Shown here piece after piece: positions 36,813 through 50,630 of a stretch of 64,000 nt of DNA. Source of the stretch: Rostratula benghalensis (lineage: Eukaryota > Chordata > Aves > Charadriiformes > Rostratulidae). Position 1 is the stretch's first letter; each line of letters opens with the position of its first letter. The notes under the pieces were generated by a model. That model had not been told where the DNA came from. It saw only the letters and a list, made by a program, of their open reading frames with translations, and searched no databases. The position numbers and the translations under genes were made by a program. Location: contig VXAI01000018.1 in NCBI GenBank assembly GCA_013399305.1, forward strand, positions 881,126 to 945,125, read 5' to 3'.

Positions 36813-39800
36813 GCTTATTAATAAATATAATAATGCAGTCTAATATGATTGAGGTTGGGTTTTCTGCATGTATTCTTTTTTATGGCCTCTGCTAGCAGTT
36901 TAGCTGACTTGTAATGGAAATAACTTGCAGCCTTTGGTCCTGTTAGGAAATTAAGTCTGCAGACAAATTCACTTCAATTTATTGCTTGGCTTTTAATGAG
37001 AAGCAGATGCAAAAAAAAATAAATGAAATATTAAAAACAATCTCTGTGCGCATGTGCCAATTTGTGGAACATAATAGCCTCATTATTAAATTCAACAGTC
37101 AAATTCGCTTTGGTGCTGAAGTGAGCCAGTCTCATTAGCAGGCTCGCTATTGCTAGTAAGTGTTTGGTTAATGGGTAGAATACATCTTCTTGGATTCTTC
37201 CTGGCACTTTGCGTGTCTTACTGTATGAGGAACAAATGTTACACTGGTTTTTTTTATTAGCTATAATGTCTTGTACTTAAAATATTTCAATTCACTCTTT
37301 TGAAATGCTCTATCAATACTTATTTAATTTCTCTCTCTGGAGAGTTTTATGCCCATTTTACTGGCACACTGTGTTCTGTGAAGCCTCGACTTTGAGTTGA
37401 TAACAACATCAAAAAAGGACCGATACCTTTCCTTGCACTACATAACAGAAGCCAGCTGTTTACCGAAAAAAGCTCTATTACAGGGACCAGCAAGTTTCAC
37501 TTTTATGTCTGTAGTTATTACGAGATGATGATTTTTGAGACCAACATTTAGTAAACATTTATTTACTTTTTATTTACTTCTTTACAGTCAAAACGTTGCC
37601 TTGGTGTCAAATTGAAAATTTGTATTGATTTCTGGTGAGGTGTTGTTTGGATCCTTGAAACCCCATTCCTGCAGTTCTAGTTTTGCCTTTTATTTTCTGC
37701 TTCAGGGAATCAAAAACGCTCTCACCAGAGAGACTGGGAGACAAAACTTGGTAGAGATGGATATATTTGTGTTTCTAATGCTACTTTTCAAACCATGATT
37801 CAGGCTGGTCAACTTTAAATGAAATTTCTTTGGAACAATATACCCTCTAAAGTATCCAAAACTCCCACTTCTAAAAGCATTAGCTGAGATTATCACTGCT
37901 ATTAATGTACAAGAGAGCAGGGCTTAACTCTACTTTTCAAAATATTTCTGATTTATGCTTCAGCAGCCTGAAAACACACTTTCTGTCCTCCCATGTTGAT
38001 AACCTGCCTTTTCAGGTGGGTTCCAGCATTTGGAAAATCAACTGGGGAAAATCAAAACCAGCCTCAGACATGGAAAACAGAACCTATACACACTGAAACA
38101 CTTGATGGTAGGTAAATTCATAACTTCAGATTTTCGGATAACCTAGGTTTGATTCATAGCTTCAGATCTTCAACTGGCTGATCATAATTTTTCCAGAAAT
38201 ATAACAGACAAGGAGGTGCAATACACTTATTTTTCCAGGATTGTGCCTGGTGTGAAACATACACCTGGATGATGTTTAGTAATCACTCCACCAACCCAAC
38301 AAGATTTGAAGTGATTACTAAAAACTCTTTAGTTAGTGAACTTCAGCTGAGGTGCCTGGTCTCATCAGAAGCAGAAAGATGTGCCTATGTCTTTGTCCTG
38401 TACCAAAAATGGAAACAACTCGGAGCTTGTCACTTAAACTTACAGGGTCCAGCTGGCAGCTGGACAGGTTGGGAGCTGGTAACACAGCTGGTAACCCACA
38501 ATCACTGGGAAATGAACAGCTGAAATTGGGATTTGATCACCACAAATTAATTGCACAATGTTTATCATGAACATCGTAACATTCTCTCTTTTTAAGACAG
38601 TCCACATGAGCTCCTTACCCTGTCTTCCTTTGCCATACAAGCCTTACAAGGCTTTGATTTCTGTATCTTGGCAATGCTGTATACATGCCAAATATCATGA
38701 TTATTAAGGTCATTTGCACTGAAGAGAGTCTTAATGAAAACATGAAGAGCCATGACCTTACTCCAAATTATCCAGGCTGCAGTAATAAAGAAGTTCAGGC
38801 AGAGATATCTCCTAGCCTTTGTCCCAGCCTGGATGTGAAAGTAACACTTATTATGTCCCTGACAATGAACGAACAAGCAGCTGTGAGACTGCGACTCATC
38901 CTGGCTCTTCCCTGGGTAATCGAATGGATTTTTAATCTGTATTTGCTCCCTGTGGTGTCTCAGGAATATGTTTGACATTTAAGCCTTGTGTAATTCCCAA
39001 TAACTTATGTAGTCACTTGCTAAGGAGTCCTTTGAAGGTGAGCCACTTGCCCCGCAGGACTGAGGTCGGGGTGAGAGGAAGGAAGGGAGGGATGCAACCT
39101 GTGGTATGCACAGAAACATACAGCGTTTATGCTTAAAACTTTTTTTTGCTTGCACTCTCCCCTCCTGAGAAGATTTGCTCTCAGCTTTCCATCAGAAGGC
39201 CCTACAGCTGGTGGCAACAGGAGCTTTTGCTCTCCTGAGTTAGTCGGCACTGCTCTTGGGCAGCCAGAGGTGAGGGTGCACCTCTCCAGCTCCTCACTCC
39301 TGGGAGAAACCAGGTCAGCCCAAAGGAGTGAGCACCCCCTCTGGAGATGATCCCACACCCTGGTAGCTGAGATGATGTCTCCATCAGAGCCTCATCAATA
39401 AAACGTTTAATAACTGGCCTTCTTCCTCCACTGTTGTGGTTTTGCTGAGGTCCAGCTGAAGCTTAACCCCGGTCTGGATGCAGATATAACGCTCTATGAT
39501 ATAGTAGATGCTTCATACAGTTATACGATGGGCAGCACCGCTTTAGTGCTCAAGGCAGAGCCTTAAACAAGCATTAAATTGACTTCATGATGGATGTGAA
39601 CCTCTGGAGAAGGGTGTATCTTGCTATGACCTTTTTTTAAGGCTTATCAGCTTTGCTTTACAGTTTCTTTTCTTCAGCTTCATACTAGTTAAACTTCCCC
39701 CTGGCTTTTCCTTTTAATAGAAAAAAAAATTGCTCTTGGCAAATAAGATCTCTTGTCAAATAAGTTTAATTTGTAGCTGTAGCATCCTGCATAAAAGCAT

Positions 39801-40749
39801 GGAGATTCATAACTTACATAAGAAGCTTGTCTTCTTCTCTGCCCTTGTTTCCTTCTTATTATAGCATTTTATTGAAGAATGCTGGGTTGGTAATTTTACC
39901 ACTGCTTGTCTTTGTGCAGTTTTTAACAGATTTTCTTCTTCCTTCCACAGAACAAATGTCAGAAACAAGATGACAGATTTCCCAGTGAGATTCACACGCA
40001 GTCAAGGCAACAATTTCTTGTAAAATAGTGTTTTCTTTAAATACTTCAGTGTTTGCAACCTTCAGCAGAGTATTTAATCAGGTGTCAGAGGATTTATTAT
40101 AGTAATTTTACTTACCCATTTTAGACAACATTCCTACTTTGTGTTGATAATCTGTGGTTTCTCAAGAACATATAATCATGATAAACTTAGTGAGTGCTGC
40201 AACTTCTTTGAACAACCATTTTCTGTCACTTCGTGGAACTTCGGATATGAATGAGCAAGGTATTAATTTCTGTATCTTTTCCCAGACTTCACACCTAGCC
40301 AGTCCCTACCTTTCTTTATTTTCCGAAGTGGATGACAAGATCTAGAAGCTTTTGTGGCTCTCTTTGTGTCAGGATTTGAGTGTCTTGCAACCTCTGATGT
40401 TATGTACATGCGACTCTTTGGGCTTGGCAAAGTGTTCTCCTCTTTGACAGATGGAGAAACAAAGTGCAGGGTAAATTAATTGATCTCCCCAAAGTCACAT
40501 GAGATTTTTGTGATTTATCCATGCTTTCATGTCCTTCTTGGTTAGAAATTGAGGAGAAAATTCTCTGCTGTTGCTGTACGTATATGCAGATGAAATGCAA
40601 AATAAAACAACGCTGACAATTCTGGAATTATTGTAACTCCAAAGACTTTACAGGAAGAAAAATGTTGGGATAGGGAACACTGTGTGTGTGGGTGTTTTTC
40701 TTTTACCAAAATATTTTAAATATAAAGATATTTTGGAGTAATTTCTACT
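36813..40749. other. Noncoding region
   Basis: No gene is recognised. The interval 36.96-37.3 kb is AT-rich, with CCTCATTATTAAATTCAACA-like homeodomain sites, and is a candidate conserved element. A 128-codon minus frame at 38592-38978 looks spurious. Confidence 0.6.
40445..40503 (-). mobile_element. MIR SINE fossil (probable)
   Basis: The plus strand shows TGACAGATGGAGAAACAAAG, then TTAATTGATCTCCCCAAAGTCACA with a short break. This is the order of the reverse-complement MIR core (ACAGATGGGGAAACTGAG, then AGTGACTTGCCCAAGGTCAC). It lies about 250 bp from an unrelated CR1 fragment. Confidence 0.45.
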
Positions 40750-40883
40750 TATGGTCCGGGTTGAGAGGGACCTTAAAGATCATCTAGTTCCAGCCCCCCT
40801 ACCACAGGGAGGGACACCTCACACCAGCCCAGGTTGCTCAAAGCCCCATCCAGCCTGGCCTTGAACACATCCAGGGATGGGTT
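40750..40883 (-). mobile_element. Old CR1 LINE fragment
   Basis: The plus strand contains the CR1 3'-end phrases GGGACCTTAAAGATCATCTA, then CCAGGTTGCTCAAAGCCCCA and CAGCCTGGCCTTGAACACAT, in the order expected for a reverse-oriented CR1. It lacks the terminal octamers and is cut off after about 130 bp. It differs from the two other CR1 copies and belongs to a different subfamily or age class. Confidence 0.85.
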
Positions 40884-42769
40884 CAAAAATTCACATCTCA
40901 AAAAATCCACATTCAAACTGCCAAGGAAAATATGTTGCAGGGGAAAAGCATTTCAGAGGAAGATCTTCAGAGCAGTTTTTAGCTCAGCTGGCTTGAGTGC
41001 ACTGCCTATCTGTCACTTTACAAACATCCCCCACTACCCTTCAAGGGAGTGGTGAGATCCTGGTGGCAGGTTGCTCTGAGGATCCTCCTACGAGGAGGAA
41101 GGGTGTCAGTGTTCCCATGCCAGGAAACATCAATGTATTCCAGAGCTTCCAATTACTCTTCTGTGCTCACCAAGAGGCAGGAACTTTATGCCATCTGAGG
41201 ATTTCAAAGTTTCTCCCCTGCTCTTTTGGCTTTGCTGTCCAAAGGATGGGATTTATTGTCAGAGAGACAGAACCTGCTCTTCCCAGGGGCAGCTGATTGC
41301 CAGCCTGGGCCATGCAGGCACATGCTCCACAGTAGCAACCACCGGCTGGTGATCCCACCACCTTCCACTGGTCTCACAAGCTGTCAGTGCAGGGGTCTCC
41401 CTCTCAAGCATCAGGTCTCTTCAGAGACAGTAGTTTGTCTGGTTTGAGACTCACTAAACTGAAAGAATGGGAAAGTAGTTGAAAAAAGTCAAAAAAATCA
41501 AGAGGGAATATAAATGATCCTCAGATGCCACATGTGAGCTGGTGTGTTTGAAGATATGATTTACAACAATAAAACCGCCCTACCAATTATTTTTTCCTAA
41601 GCCTTTTCAAATACAGAAAGGAAAAAAAAAAAAAGCTCTGAAAATATTTTTCACTATCCTGAGGTCTTCCCAGTTCAAGAACAACTGCAGAGTGTCTGAA
41701 CGACCACTTGTCTTACCTGCTCCCTCTCTCTCTCCTTTGCTTTTAGGGGTCATGCTTTTGATTTTGGAATTTTTCCTCTACACAAGAATAAGATTACACC
41801 CAAGACTGAACAATGTCCATGTTCCACCTGGACTCCTTCATACTACTTTGGAGCAGTGAGTGGAGTTCTTACTTGACACGTATTGACCTTTTTGCTCTTA
41901 TTCTGTCTCAGATTTAGCTTCCCCCTTCACCATTTTAATTGTACTCTGCATTGGGAGAGTTTCTGCATCACATCCACTAAGCTGGCAACACGATGTATTC
42001 TAACGTTAACTCAATTTGCTTAATGTCAGTTTGCAGATAAACACACAGAAATTCATCCTGAATTTCCAGCTTACTGGGAGACTGGCAGTTAATACCAGCT
42101 GATAAAAACAGACTTGCGATCACTCTCTCCCCACTTCCAGTAACAGCAGATGTTTGACAGCCACAATTATTATCTGTCTTGTTTTCCTTTCTAGCTTTTA
42201 TTTAGTGTATTGACAGGCTGGATTGGATTTGCAGAGGGGCAGTGAGCCAAGCCTGAGCCACCAGGAGAAATCCATTTGATCATCCAAGTCCCTGGCCAGC
42301 TCACTGACCTTCGCTGCTCTCACAGATGTAACAGCTCAGCGCTGAGTCGATAGGGAAGCCAGAGGAAAGTTTGAACCAAAGGATTCAGATCTAGGGAGCA
42401 TCAAATGTTTCGAGGCACAAAAGGCAAGTGTTATCTGGACTGCAGCATCTCAAAGCAAGGAATTTCCCCAGGCAAGCCCACTCATCCATTCTCAGTGTAG
42501 AGCTGTCTACTGCTGGAGAACCCTCACTACCCCTTGGCAATTGGTTTCAGTAGACAGGGATCACCATCACAGGAACGTGTGCCTTGTTCCTAGCCTGAAC
42601 CTGACCTTCTCCTGCATCCAGCAAACATCTGGGTTTGATCTTCAATGCAGTGCATTGTACTGGGATGAATTACATCTTTAAAAATCACATGCTATTCCCA
42701 TATTGCAGAAAACAGGCTGATATCCTATAGATATTCCAGTTATGATGGTTAATATTTAATTTATGCTAT

Positions 42770-42850
42770 GTCGTCTATAGAATAAGAATATCCCATTGGC
42801 TATTTTTATAAGCATTTTGTCCAATCAAAATTTAAAAATCCGAGTGCTCA
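42770..42850. promoter_or_regulatory. MEF2-like and CCAAT motif cluster
   Basis: CTATTTTTATA (42800-42810) is close to a MEF2 site. It is flanked by a palindromic CCATTGG about ten bases to the left (42793-42799 region) and CCAATCA (42821-42827) to the right. The spacing is compact, but each motif is short and expected by chance in AT-rich DNA. Confidence 0.2.
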
Positions 42851-43056
42851 ATAGTTTCCAATACTTCCATCTTATTATCCTTAATGATATCCTATTATAT
42901 TATGTCATCTAAGTTCTTTCTCATTTGGGTCATTTTTTTGCATCATTCCTTCACTATGAAAAGCATTTACCTGCAAATGTGCTGGATTTCAGACATAGAT
43001 CTTTCTCTTGGAGGCTGCCCTCAATGATTAATAGCATAGACTTCAAGAGCTTGACA

Positions 43057-43092
43057 AGTATGAGTAAATGCTCCTCAGTATGAGTAAATGCT
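43057..43092. repeat. Short tandem duplication (20-bp period)
   Basis: AGTATGAGTAAATGCT occurs at 43057-43072 and again at 43077-43092, separated by CCTC, giving a 1.8-copy tandem duplication with perfect copies. It is a recent small-scale duplication of no obvious function. Confidence 0.85.
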
Positions 43093-46000
43093 GAAGCATA
43101 CATCAACTTTAAGAAGTTTGTAGACCATTAGGTTCCTTTTTATCAAGGTTAGTCAAGCTGTGCTTTAATTATCTCTGTTACGCTTTCCTCCTAAATTAAT
43201 TTCTTGAAGTTCCAAGTTCTGTTTTGTGCTATGAGTGTGAAACATGACACTGATTTCCAAAACAAAGCCCAACAAAAGCACCCTCTTATGAACATGAAGA
43301 GCCCTTAACTCGGCTTTCTCAAACACTGCCATACACATCTCTAATGCTGATCAAGCCCTAACGAAGGATGTCGCCTCAGTTTTGTGGCTAGCAGCCAGGT
43401 CTCAATACCTCAGATGTGAAATTAGATTATGCTGAGACTAATGCACCACAACATACCTTATTTTGTGATTTATAGCCTCGGCTTGAGGGCCTTTATATAG
43501 GTATGTCCGTAAGGGGCACTTAGCATAGAGGGATGCATTTAAGATATTTTAGTTAAAGCCCATTAAACCTGGGATGGATGTTCTTATTCAAAAGCACAAC
43601 ATCTGTGGTGGTAGGGAGAGAAGAGGGGGCAAACTCTCGACTGTAACTCTCAGACTCTGTAACGCCTGACTTCAGCTAATCCAATTCATTTTTTCTGCGT
43701 ATTCTCACAAAGATACACTGGAAATGGAAGCCCAACACCAAGTATTTAATTCCTTGTTTTGGGACAGAATTTCTGCCTTTTTAAAGGATTTTTGCTACAG
43801 AATTTTTTATTCAGATTTGTAGAATCTTGGTTAACTGTAGCAAGCTGTGCTTGAGGCAAAGAGTTTTAACGTCAGTATTTCCCAGCCAAAAGTGCAAAAG
43901 GCTGTCCTGTACTATTGTTCATCTGCTTTTAAAGCTCTGCTGTGCTCAGGGTGCAGAGGTGCTTCATGGTTAGTGTTGAGGGGGCAGAGAGAAGACAAAT
44001 GAAGTCACCATCTGGATCACAGCTCTGTACATATTAGCTGTTTGAATCTAGACAGGAACACAAGTCCTGTGAGACTGGAAGGGAACATTACACTTACTCC
44101 CCTGCTTCCAGAGTCAAGAAGGGTTCAGAAAAGATCTACAGGTTAGAGACTATTTCCTGATATTCAGTAGTTAATTTAAAGCCCATAATAAAGACTGAAG
44201 GCTACTATTTAAATTCAGTATAAATGAGAATCAAGTGGACAACGCATGTGTTTATACACATCACCCTAGATCCTTTCACATTTCTACCAGTGCACTTTGG
44301 TGTTCACATAAATATGCTCATCCTGCATCTCTTCGTGATCTCTGTAATCGATACGGTTGCACAGGTGACATCCTTGTGTGAACAGAAGAATTACACTGTC
44401 TGAACATTACAGCTCAAAACCGATGCGTAGGTATGGAAAGGGAGGTATTTATGCAAGGTCCACACGCTCCTCTGCTCTACTAATACAATGTCACCCCAGG
44501 TAGCACTGTGATATAATCAGTTACGGTATAATTACTTTGTGTCTACATGCAAAGCTTCAAAAAGGTAAGGGAAGAATATCCAGTATGAGACACCACTCAC
44601 TGCTGCATTTATCTGCCTTGCTGATAGTGTTGAAAAGGAAGATGAAACACATTGTGTGTTCCTCCAATTTCAGCCACTGCTGCTGTCATAATAAAATACT
44701 TTTTTGAAGAGGATAGAGGCTTCAGACCCACAACTGAGACGGCTACTGTGTGATACCAAATCAGGCAGGCAAAATTTTCCATTCTAAATAAATTAGAAAT
44801 GATATGGACCATCTCAGTTGTACTGAGGGGAATTGATTTGCCAGGAAACATAGGCAGAGCCCAGAGCAGGAGGCTCCTGCAGTTTTACCCTGCAGGAGAC
44901 CTCCATGCCTGAACGTTTCTCTGCTCCCTGTGCCAACGACATCAGTTGGTTTGATCAAAGATCTTGCTTCTCCCTGCGTGCTTTGCGTATCTTTGGCTGA
45001 ATGAGGGATGATATAAAGGGAAGAATTTTCTCCAGGTGACTAAAGGTTGCACCTCTCATTGTCAGACCAGGTCTGGGAGGCAATTTAAATGTGTCAGGAA
45101 CTAGATACGGCAGCTCCAGATAGGAAAAGGAACACATTGAGGATGAAGAGCACCCAGCAGACCAGACCAGGCCAACAACACAACTCCCATTCTAGGACTG
45201 CTACACTGCCGGCCAGTTTGTCATCCATAAATTATGCAGGTTGAAAAAATGAGCTCCAAACTTGAAATACCCTAATCTTTTCTGCTGGTGTGCAACAACC
45301 TCTGCTACCCTCCCTATCCACCCTCAGGAGTATGATAGGTATTAGACAGCAAGAGAAGGCCTTGCTCTAGGGGAAAAGAGAGTGGTGATCCTCCCAGGTG
45401 AAGCTTGACTTGCTCTTGTGTTCTCTGGTGTAATGCTGCTGTTAATTGTTCAGACAGGAGGCAGCCCTTTCCAAGATGTACTTGGAGGGCTGTAGGAGCT
45501 CAATGTCCATCATTCCGAATATTGATCTTCTTCTAATACAAGTGAGTGATTGTGGACAGATGAACTGATCCATGGCAAATGCTAATTGTATTCATGTAGA
45601 AGCTTCCTTGTCTCAAGGCCATCACAAAACCTGAGGAAGGAGGAAGATATTAATAATGGCAATGGAAACTATGATCTTGTCAGGAAGCCTGCGCCTGAAA
45701 ATATCTCTGTGGTGGGGTTTGTCAGTGTCTGATTTGGAAAATGACAGGATATTCTTTCACAGCAAAAAGCCTCTCTGACTCTGTCATGCACTTGACCTTC
45801 TGTAGCCAACCCTGCAGTAAATGTCCACAGTGGAGTATCACATATTTGATAAATACTGTACAGTTCAGAATGGATAAGAAGCAGAAAGGAAAAAAAAACC
45901 CAATAGATTTTACTTTTGAGTTCAGTAGGACTTCAGGAAAGTTCAGACCCAGTTCCTCAGCTGCATGTATTTTGCTCTAGAGCAAAAGTTCCAATGTCCA

Positions 46001-47177
46001 CTTCAGTTATTTTCAGAAAAGGCTGTCTTAGGCTCTAACCTTAAATCATAGATTGCTGCATGTCAGCTGAGCTATTTGTATGCACTCTTTTCAATTTGAA
46101 ATCAGCTTACTTTAGTCCTCATTGGAGAAGTAACAAACTGAGTTATAATATCCCACAAAATACTATGACTTTGAAAGTGTTTAACTGATTCCCACTGACA
46201 ACAAAACCAAACCAATCATACAAGTCAGCAGTGGTAAGTTCTTATGAAAAAAGCAAACCCAATCTCAATGTATAAGTATTATATGCTGTCTACATAGGAA
46301 ACTATAAAGAGTAAATACAGCCTGGTGAACACAGGAAGGAAAGCCTTATCTGTAATAGTGACTATGAGTTGGCTATTTTGTTTCAAGAAAGATGTGAACT
46401 TATTGGTGAGAATCCAAGGGAGAGACAGATGGGAGGTCCACCAACAGGACCAGCAAACTGTGTCTAGAATTAGTATAAAAATAGATGACTGAGGGAAGGC
46501 ATCAGACCAGTCTCTGAATTGTGTACAAAGTGTCTGGTCAAAAGCGGTCTTTCAGAAGAGAGAGAAGAAAGAGATAAATCCCACCGTTCAAAACCTCACA
46601 ACACCTCCTAAATCCCCCTGAGCTCTCTTCCACATCAGGAGATGCTGAGGAGCTCTCAGCAGACTGGCCATGTCCCCGTGCCCCCCAACAGCTCTCCAGC
46701 CATCCATGCTTTCACTGTTCTCCACCCTCACTTCTCCAAATTTTCCCACTGCAGTTGCAGGATTGAACTTCACCCCCTCAAGGATGACAACAAGGATGAC
46801 AAAGTCCTCCCTTGTCCCTCAGTATGCACTTTTCCCAACCTCATTAAGGCTTGGACTGATTTTAACAATATGGTCAAATGCAGATCTGGAAAATGTCTGC
46901 AAGAAAAGTTATCCTACAATTCCACCTGACTAACACAAATTGAGTTATATTAGATAGTGCAGAGACCTCTTTCACAAATTCATTCCTTTTTTTGAGAACA
47001 TTTCTCGGAATAAGTGCAAGATGACCGACTAAGTACAGAAAATCCTTCAACAGTACCATATAAAACAACTTGTTTTTAATTTTATTTTCTCCTTTCTACG
47101 TGTTTTCAGACCATCTGAGATCCTCAGATAAAGACAACATTTTGTCCAGTGAGTCATATGAGAGTTACCAAAATTTT

Positions 47178-47283
47178 TTATTTAAAAAAAACCAAAACAG
47201 AACAAAAAAAACCAACAACAACCAAAACAAAAAACCAACCAAACAACCAACCAAAAAACCACACAAACAAACAAAACAAACAG
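47178..47283. repeat. (CAAA)/(CCAA)-rich low-complexity tract
   Basis: About 105 bp consists almost only of A and C on the plus strand, in irregular CAAA, CCAA and CAACAA units. It resembles a decayed simple repeat or the degenerate A-rich tail of a plus-strand retroelement; no element body is recognised upstream. The long frames across it are composition artefacts. Confidence 0.85.
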
Positions 47284-47503
47284 CAGAAGGACTGTACCTA
47301 TCCCATCTGCTGCTGCTTCTACTGCGCTTGCATGAGACGGTTCAGGATGTTTCTTGGGAAGAGCTAGTGATACCAAGAAATGTTGTGATTGAGTGACGTT
47401 GCTGGAGTGCATGGCAGCTGACTTAAGAACCATATGTCTCATTCTGCTGCCACAAGTGAAGTAAGGATGAGACGTACTCAATCAAATCAGACATGAACAC
47501 AGA

Positions 47504-47521
47504 TTTTTTTTTTTTTTTTTT
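47504..47521. repeat. T18 homopolymer
   Basis: This T run lies about 220 bp after the CAAA-rich tract. No element is recognised. Confidence 0.85.
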
Positions 47522-50500
47522 CTCAGCTATGCAAAAAGTACTTACACTCAGCCAAACTCATTCACACAAAGGGAAATTCTTGGATCTACCAACTGAGCAT
47601 GGCAAACTCAGCAAGATTCCACAGGCTGAAATGTGCTTTTGCACTTGGTTAGGAAAAATTCTGCAATGCTTGTTCTATTTTTATATTTTTTATATTTTGA
47701 TCTCACCAATAGCTGCAAAATGTAGGTCAAAGAACTCTTTCTGGGGTAAAAAAAGCATCAAAGCATTATTTTTAGTATGTAGTTGTAGATTTGGTTGAAG
47801 AATTCCATTCTTACTTATTTTCCTGTTTCTCCTCTAAAAAAGACTGCAAGAATAGCTCAATGAATGCCTCCCAGAAAATCACTACTTACAAGAATGGGAG
47901 AAGTGGTCACAGTCTTATCAGTGTTTTCAAAATATTAACAGTATTCTTTATTGTGCTCTTGGGACTCAGACTCCCTAAAGAAACAGATGACCTTTTTGCT
48001 TCTGTTTTTATTTCTTCCAGCAGATCTGTCTTTCCCAAGAACATTTGAGATGCAATCTTATTGTTCTGAGAAAAGTCACACAGGAGCTCACAGGGGGTAG
48101 TTACAAAAAAGGCCAGTGTATTCTGATAGTCCTATAATTCAAAATTCAAACACTTTGGGTTCTTATGCCCTTGGATATATACATACATCTTTTCCTGCTT
48201 GCATAAATGAGTGCCTGGGAGATATTGATAAGAGCCAGGGTATTGTTTTCCTTGCAAGACAGAAACATTTAACAGATACATTGCAAGTGGCTCTGCAAAT
48301 TTAAGTTATCCCCAACGAGCAGCATTTTCTACCACTGAAGATAAAAGCAAGAGTACAGAAGTCATTTCCAGCCACGCTCTGTGGAAAGAAAATCATTCTG
48401 GAAGACCATTTCACTTGCAAATGTTAATAGCCTTTCTATAGTATTATTCAAAGAGAAATTTTCCCTGAATATGGCACAGGAATCCACAGCCTGGTGTTAC
48501 CAAGCAATCCTTTCCGCTGCTTAAAGGTGAAGACATTCTTGACCCTGATAGCCATGAGAATTAGGGGCAGCAGGTCAGTGTGTGGTGAAGCCAGACAGTT
48601 TAAAACAGTTGGTGATTTTGCCATTTAAAGACCACAAGACTATTGAGAAGGGGTGGTGGTCTGGTTTAGATGATGCCCCACTGATTTGGGCTGACCTTGC
48701 TTCCAGTCAGTCTTCAGTCTGTGACATCCACCCCTTCTCTCGCAGGGTTGCACCTTGTAACCCAGCTTGTACTGACATTCCAGATCACTTGTGGAAATAG
48801 AACCAGTCTGTTCACTCATCCCCAGCGATGCTCAAATGTCACAAAAACCTCACTGCAAATCATTTTTTGATGTGAAGGCACACAGGGAACTGTCACCTAA
48901 ATGTGTTGGTAAGGAATCGTGTCTTAATTCTCTCTCCTGAGGCATCAAGAATAGTCAGTCTGACCTATTACACTTCTTTTTCACCTTTTGGCCAAGGAGA
49001 TGAAACCATGATTTATCTATTGTCCACCACATATCTCATCCACACTCTCTTAAGTACTTGAATCCAGGACCTGCTATTCTTCCTTATTTTCTCACCTAGT
49101 TACAGCAAGGCAAATGATTGAGTTGTCAGAACTGGCTTCAGGATTGCTTTTGTTGAATTTTTTTTCACATCAGTCTCTAACTAGCTTGGCATGTTTATGC
49201 TCTAAGCTAAAAATATTATTACATTGCGGAATATGAAAGCAAATGTTCATGGAAGGCCTGAGCTTTACCATCTTGTTCAACACTATAATTAAATGTCACT
49301 ACCTTTATCTATGTAACTGTTGCAGTTGTAGTTTGAAGGAGAAAATTAATAACATTTTTGATCTTCTAACAGTGTTATTTCAGATTTTAGAAACACGGTG
49401 ACCTAAGTATTAAAGAGATGTACGCTTTAGGGTCAAATAAACATCAGAAGAAAAGTGATTTTTTCACTGAAAAGAATCTAAGCTCAAACCAAAATTTGAA
49501 TAGTAAAATAACAATCTCTTCTTTGCCGAAGGCAAACTAAAAACCCCAGCTGCTATACTCACTGAAGATCCAGTCCATTGCAGGCCTTGGTTTTTATCAT
49601 TTATTGACACTTCCATCTCCAGTGTAATATTTCAACCTGCCTGCTGGATAATAAACATTAAAAATTAAGGTATTAAATTAATTTAGATATTAGAGACTGT
49701 AACTGACCCTATGAAGAAATCTAGCATAAAGCATATGAGTCATTTAAAACTTTAATACTGTCATTGTGAACATATAAATTTATTCCTTTCCCTGTGAGCT
49801 AGGACAGAATGAAACCCCACGGGGTTGTTTCCCAGAACAGGCACAGTGAGACAGCTTTTGTAACGAGCACTCGTCCATCTCACCGAACTCGGGGCTGTCC
49901 TAATAATTGGATTTTTAAAGCCATAATCTTATCTATTTGCTTGCCACTTGACGGATTAAATATTCACAATTCAATTCCTCTATTTTCCTCGACTAACTCT
50001 TGAGGTGATTGAAGACCCCAGCGGTTCACTGGGAGGTTGGAGTGGGTGGTGGTTGTGCTTTAAGTTGGGAATAGCGGAGAGTCCCCCTCGGCAGCTCTTC
50101 CGCTCTCCAGGGTGCTGCAGCGGCGCTGCCCGTTGCCAAAAAATGCCTCTTTTGGCCTCATTTGTCCATCAGCTCCAGCAAACCGCAGTGGTTCATCTCC
50201 ACATTATCTGAAATCCACATTTTCCTATCACCAGCCCTTTGCAGGACACGATGAGCTTCTTCCTGCTCTATTCATGCTCCACGCCAGCTCTAAACCTCAT
50301 CAAACTGCCTCTCAGTTTTAAATTTCAATTATGCTTCCTGCAAGGAAAGGTGAACTCCCGGATGGAATTGCTCTTTAAAAACTGTGTTTTGTGGTTGAGG
50401 TGCCTACCATCACCACTGAACTTTTTATCGTACGAAATTTGTACCTGCAAAATACCTGATATTCAACATCTCATGGATTGTACTTCCAAGCACAGCAAAA

Positions 50501-50608
50501 CTGAGATTCGTTTTATAAAACACCATTTTCAGGGTATTTTCTTTCCAGATCATCAGAAAAAAAATGGTGACACTTTTGGAAATATATATGATGCTGTGCC
50601 AGTGACTC

Positions 50609-50630
50609 AAAAAAAAAAAAAAAAAAAAAA
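50609..50630. repeat. A22 homopolymer
   Basis: This is a run of 22 A in noncoding sequence. It produces a spurious poly-lysine stretch in a 153-codon plus-strand frame. Confidence 0.9.
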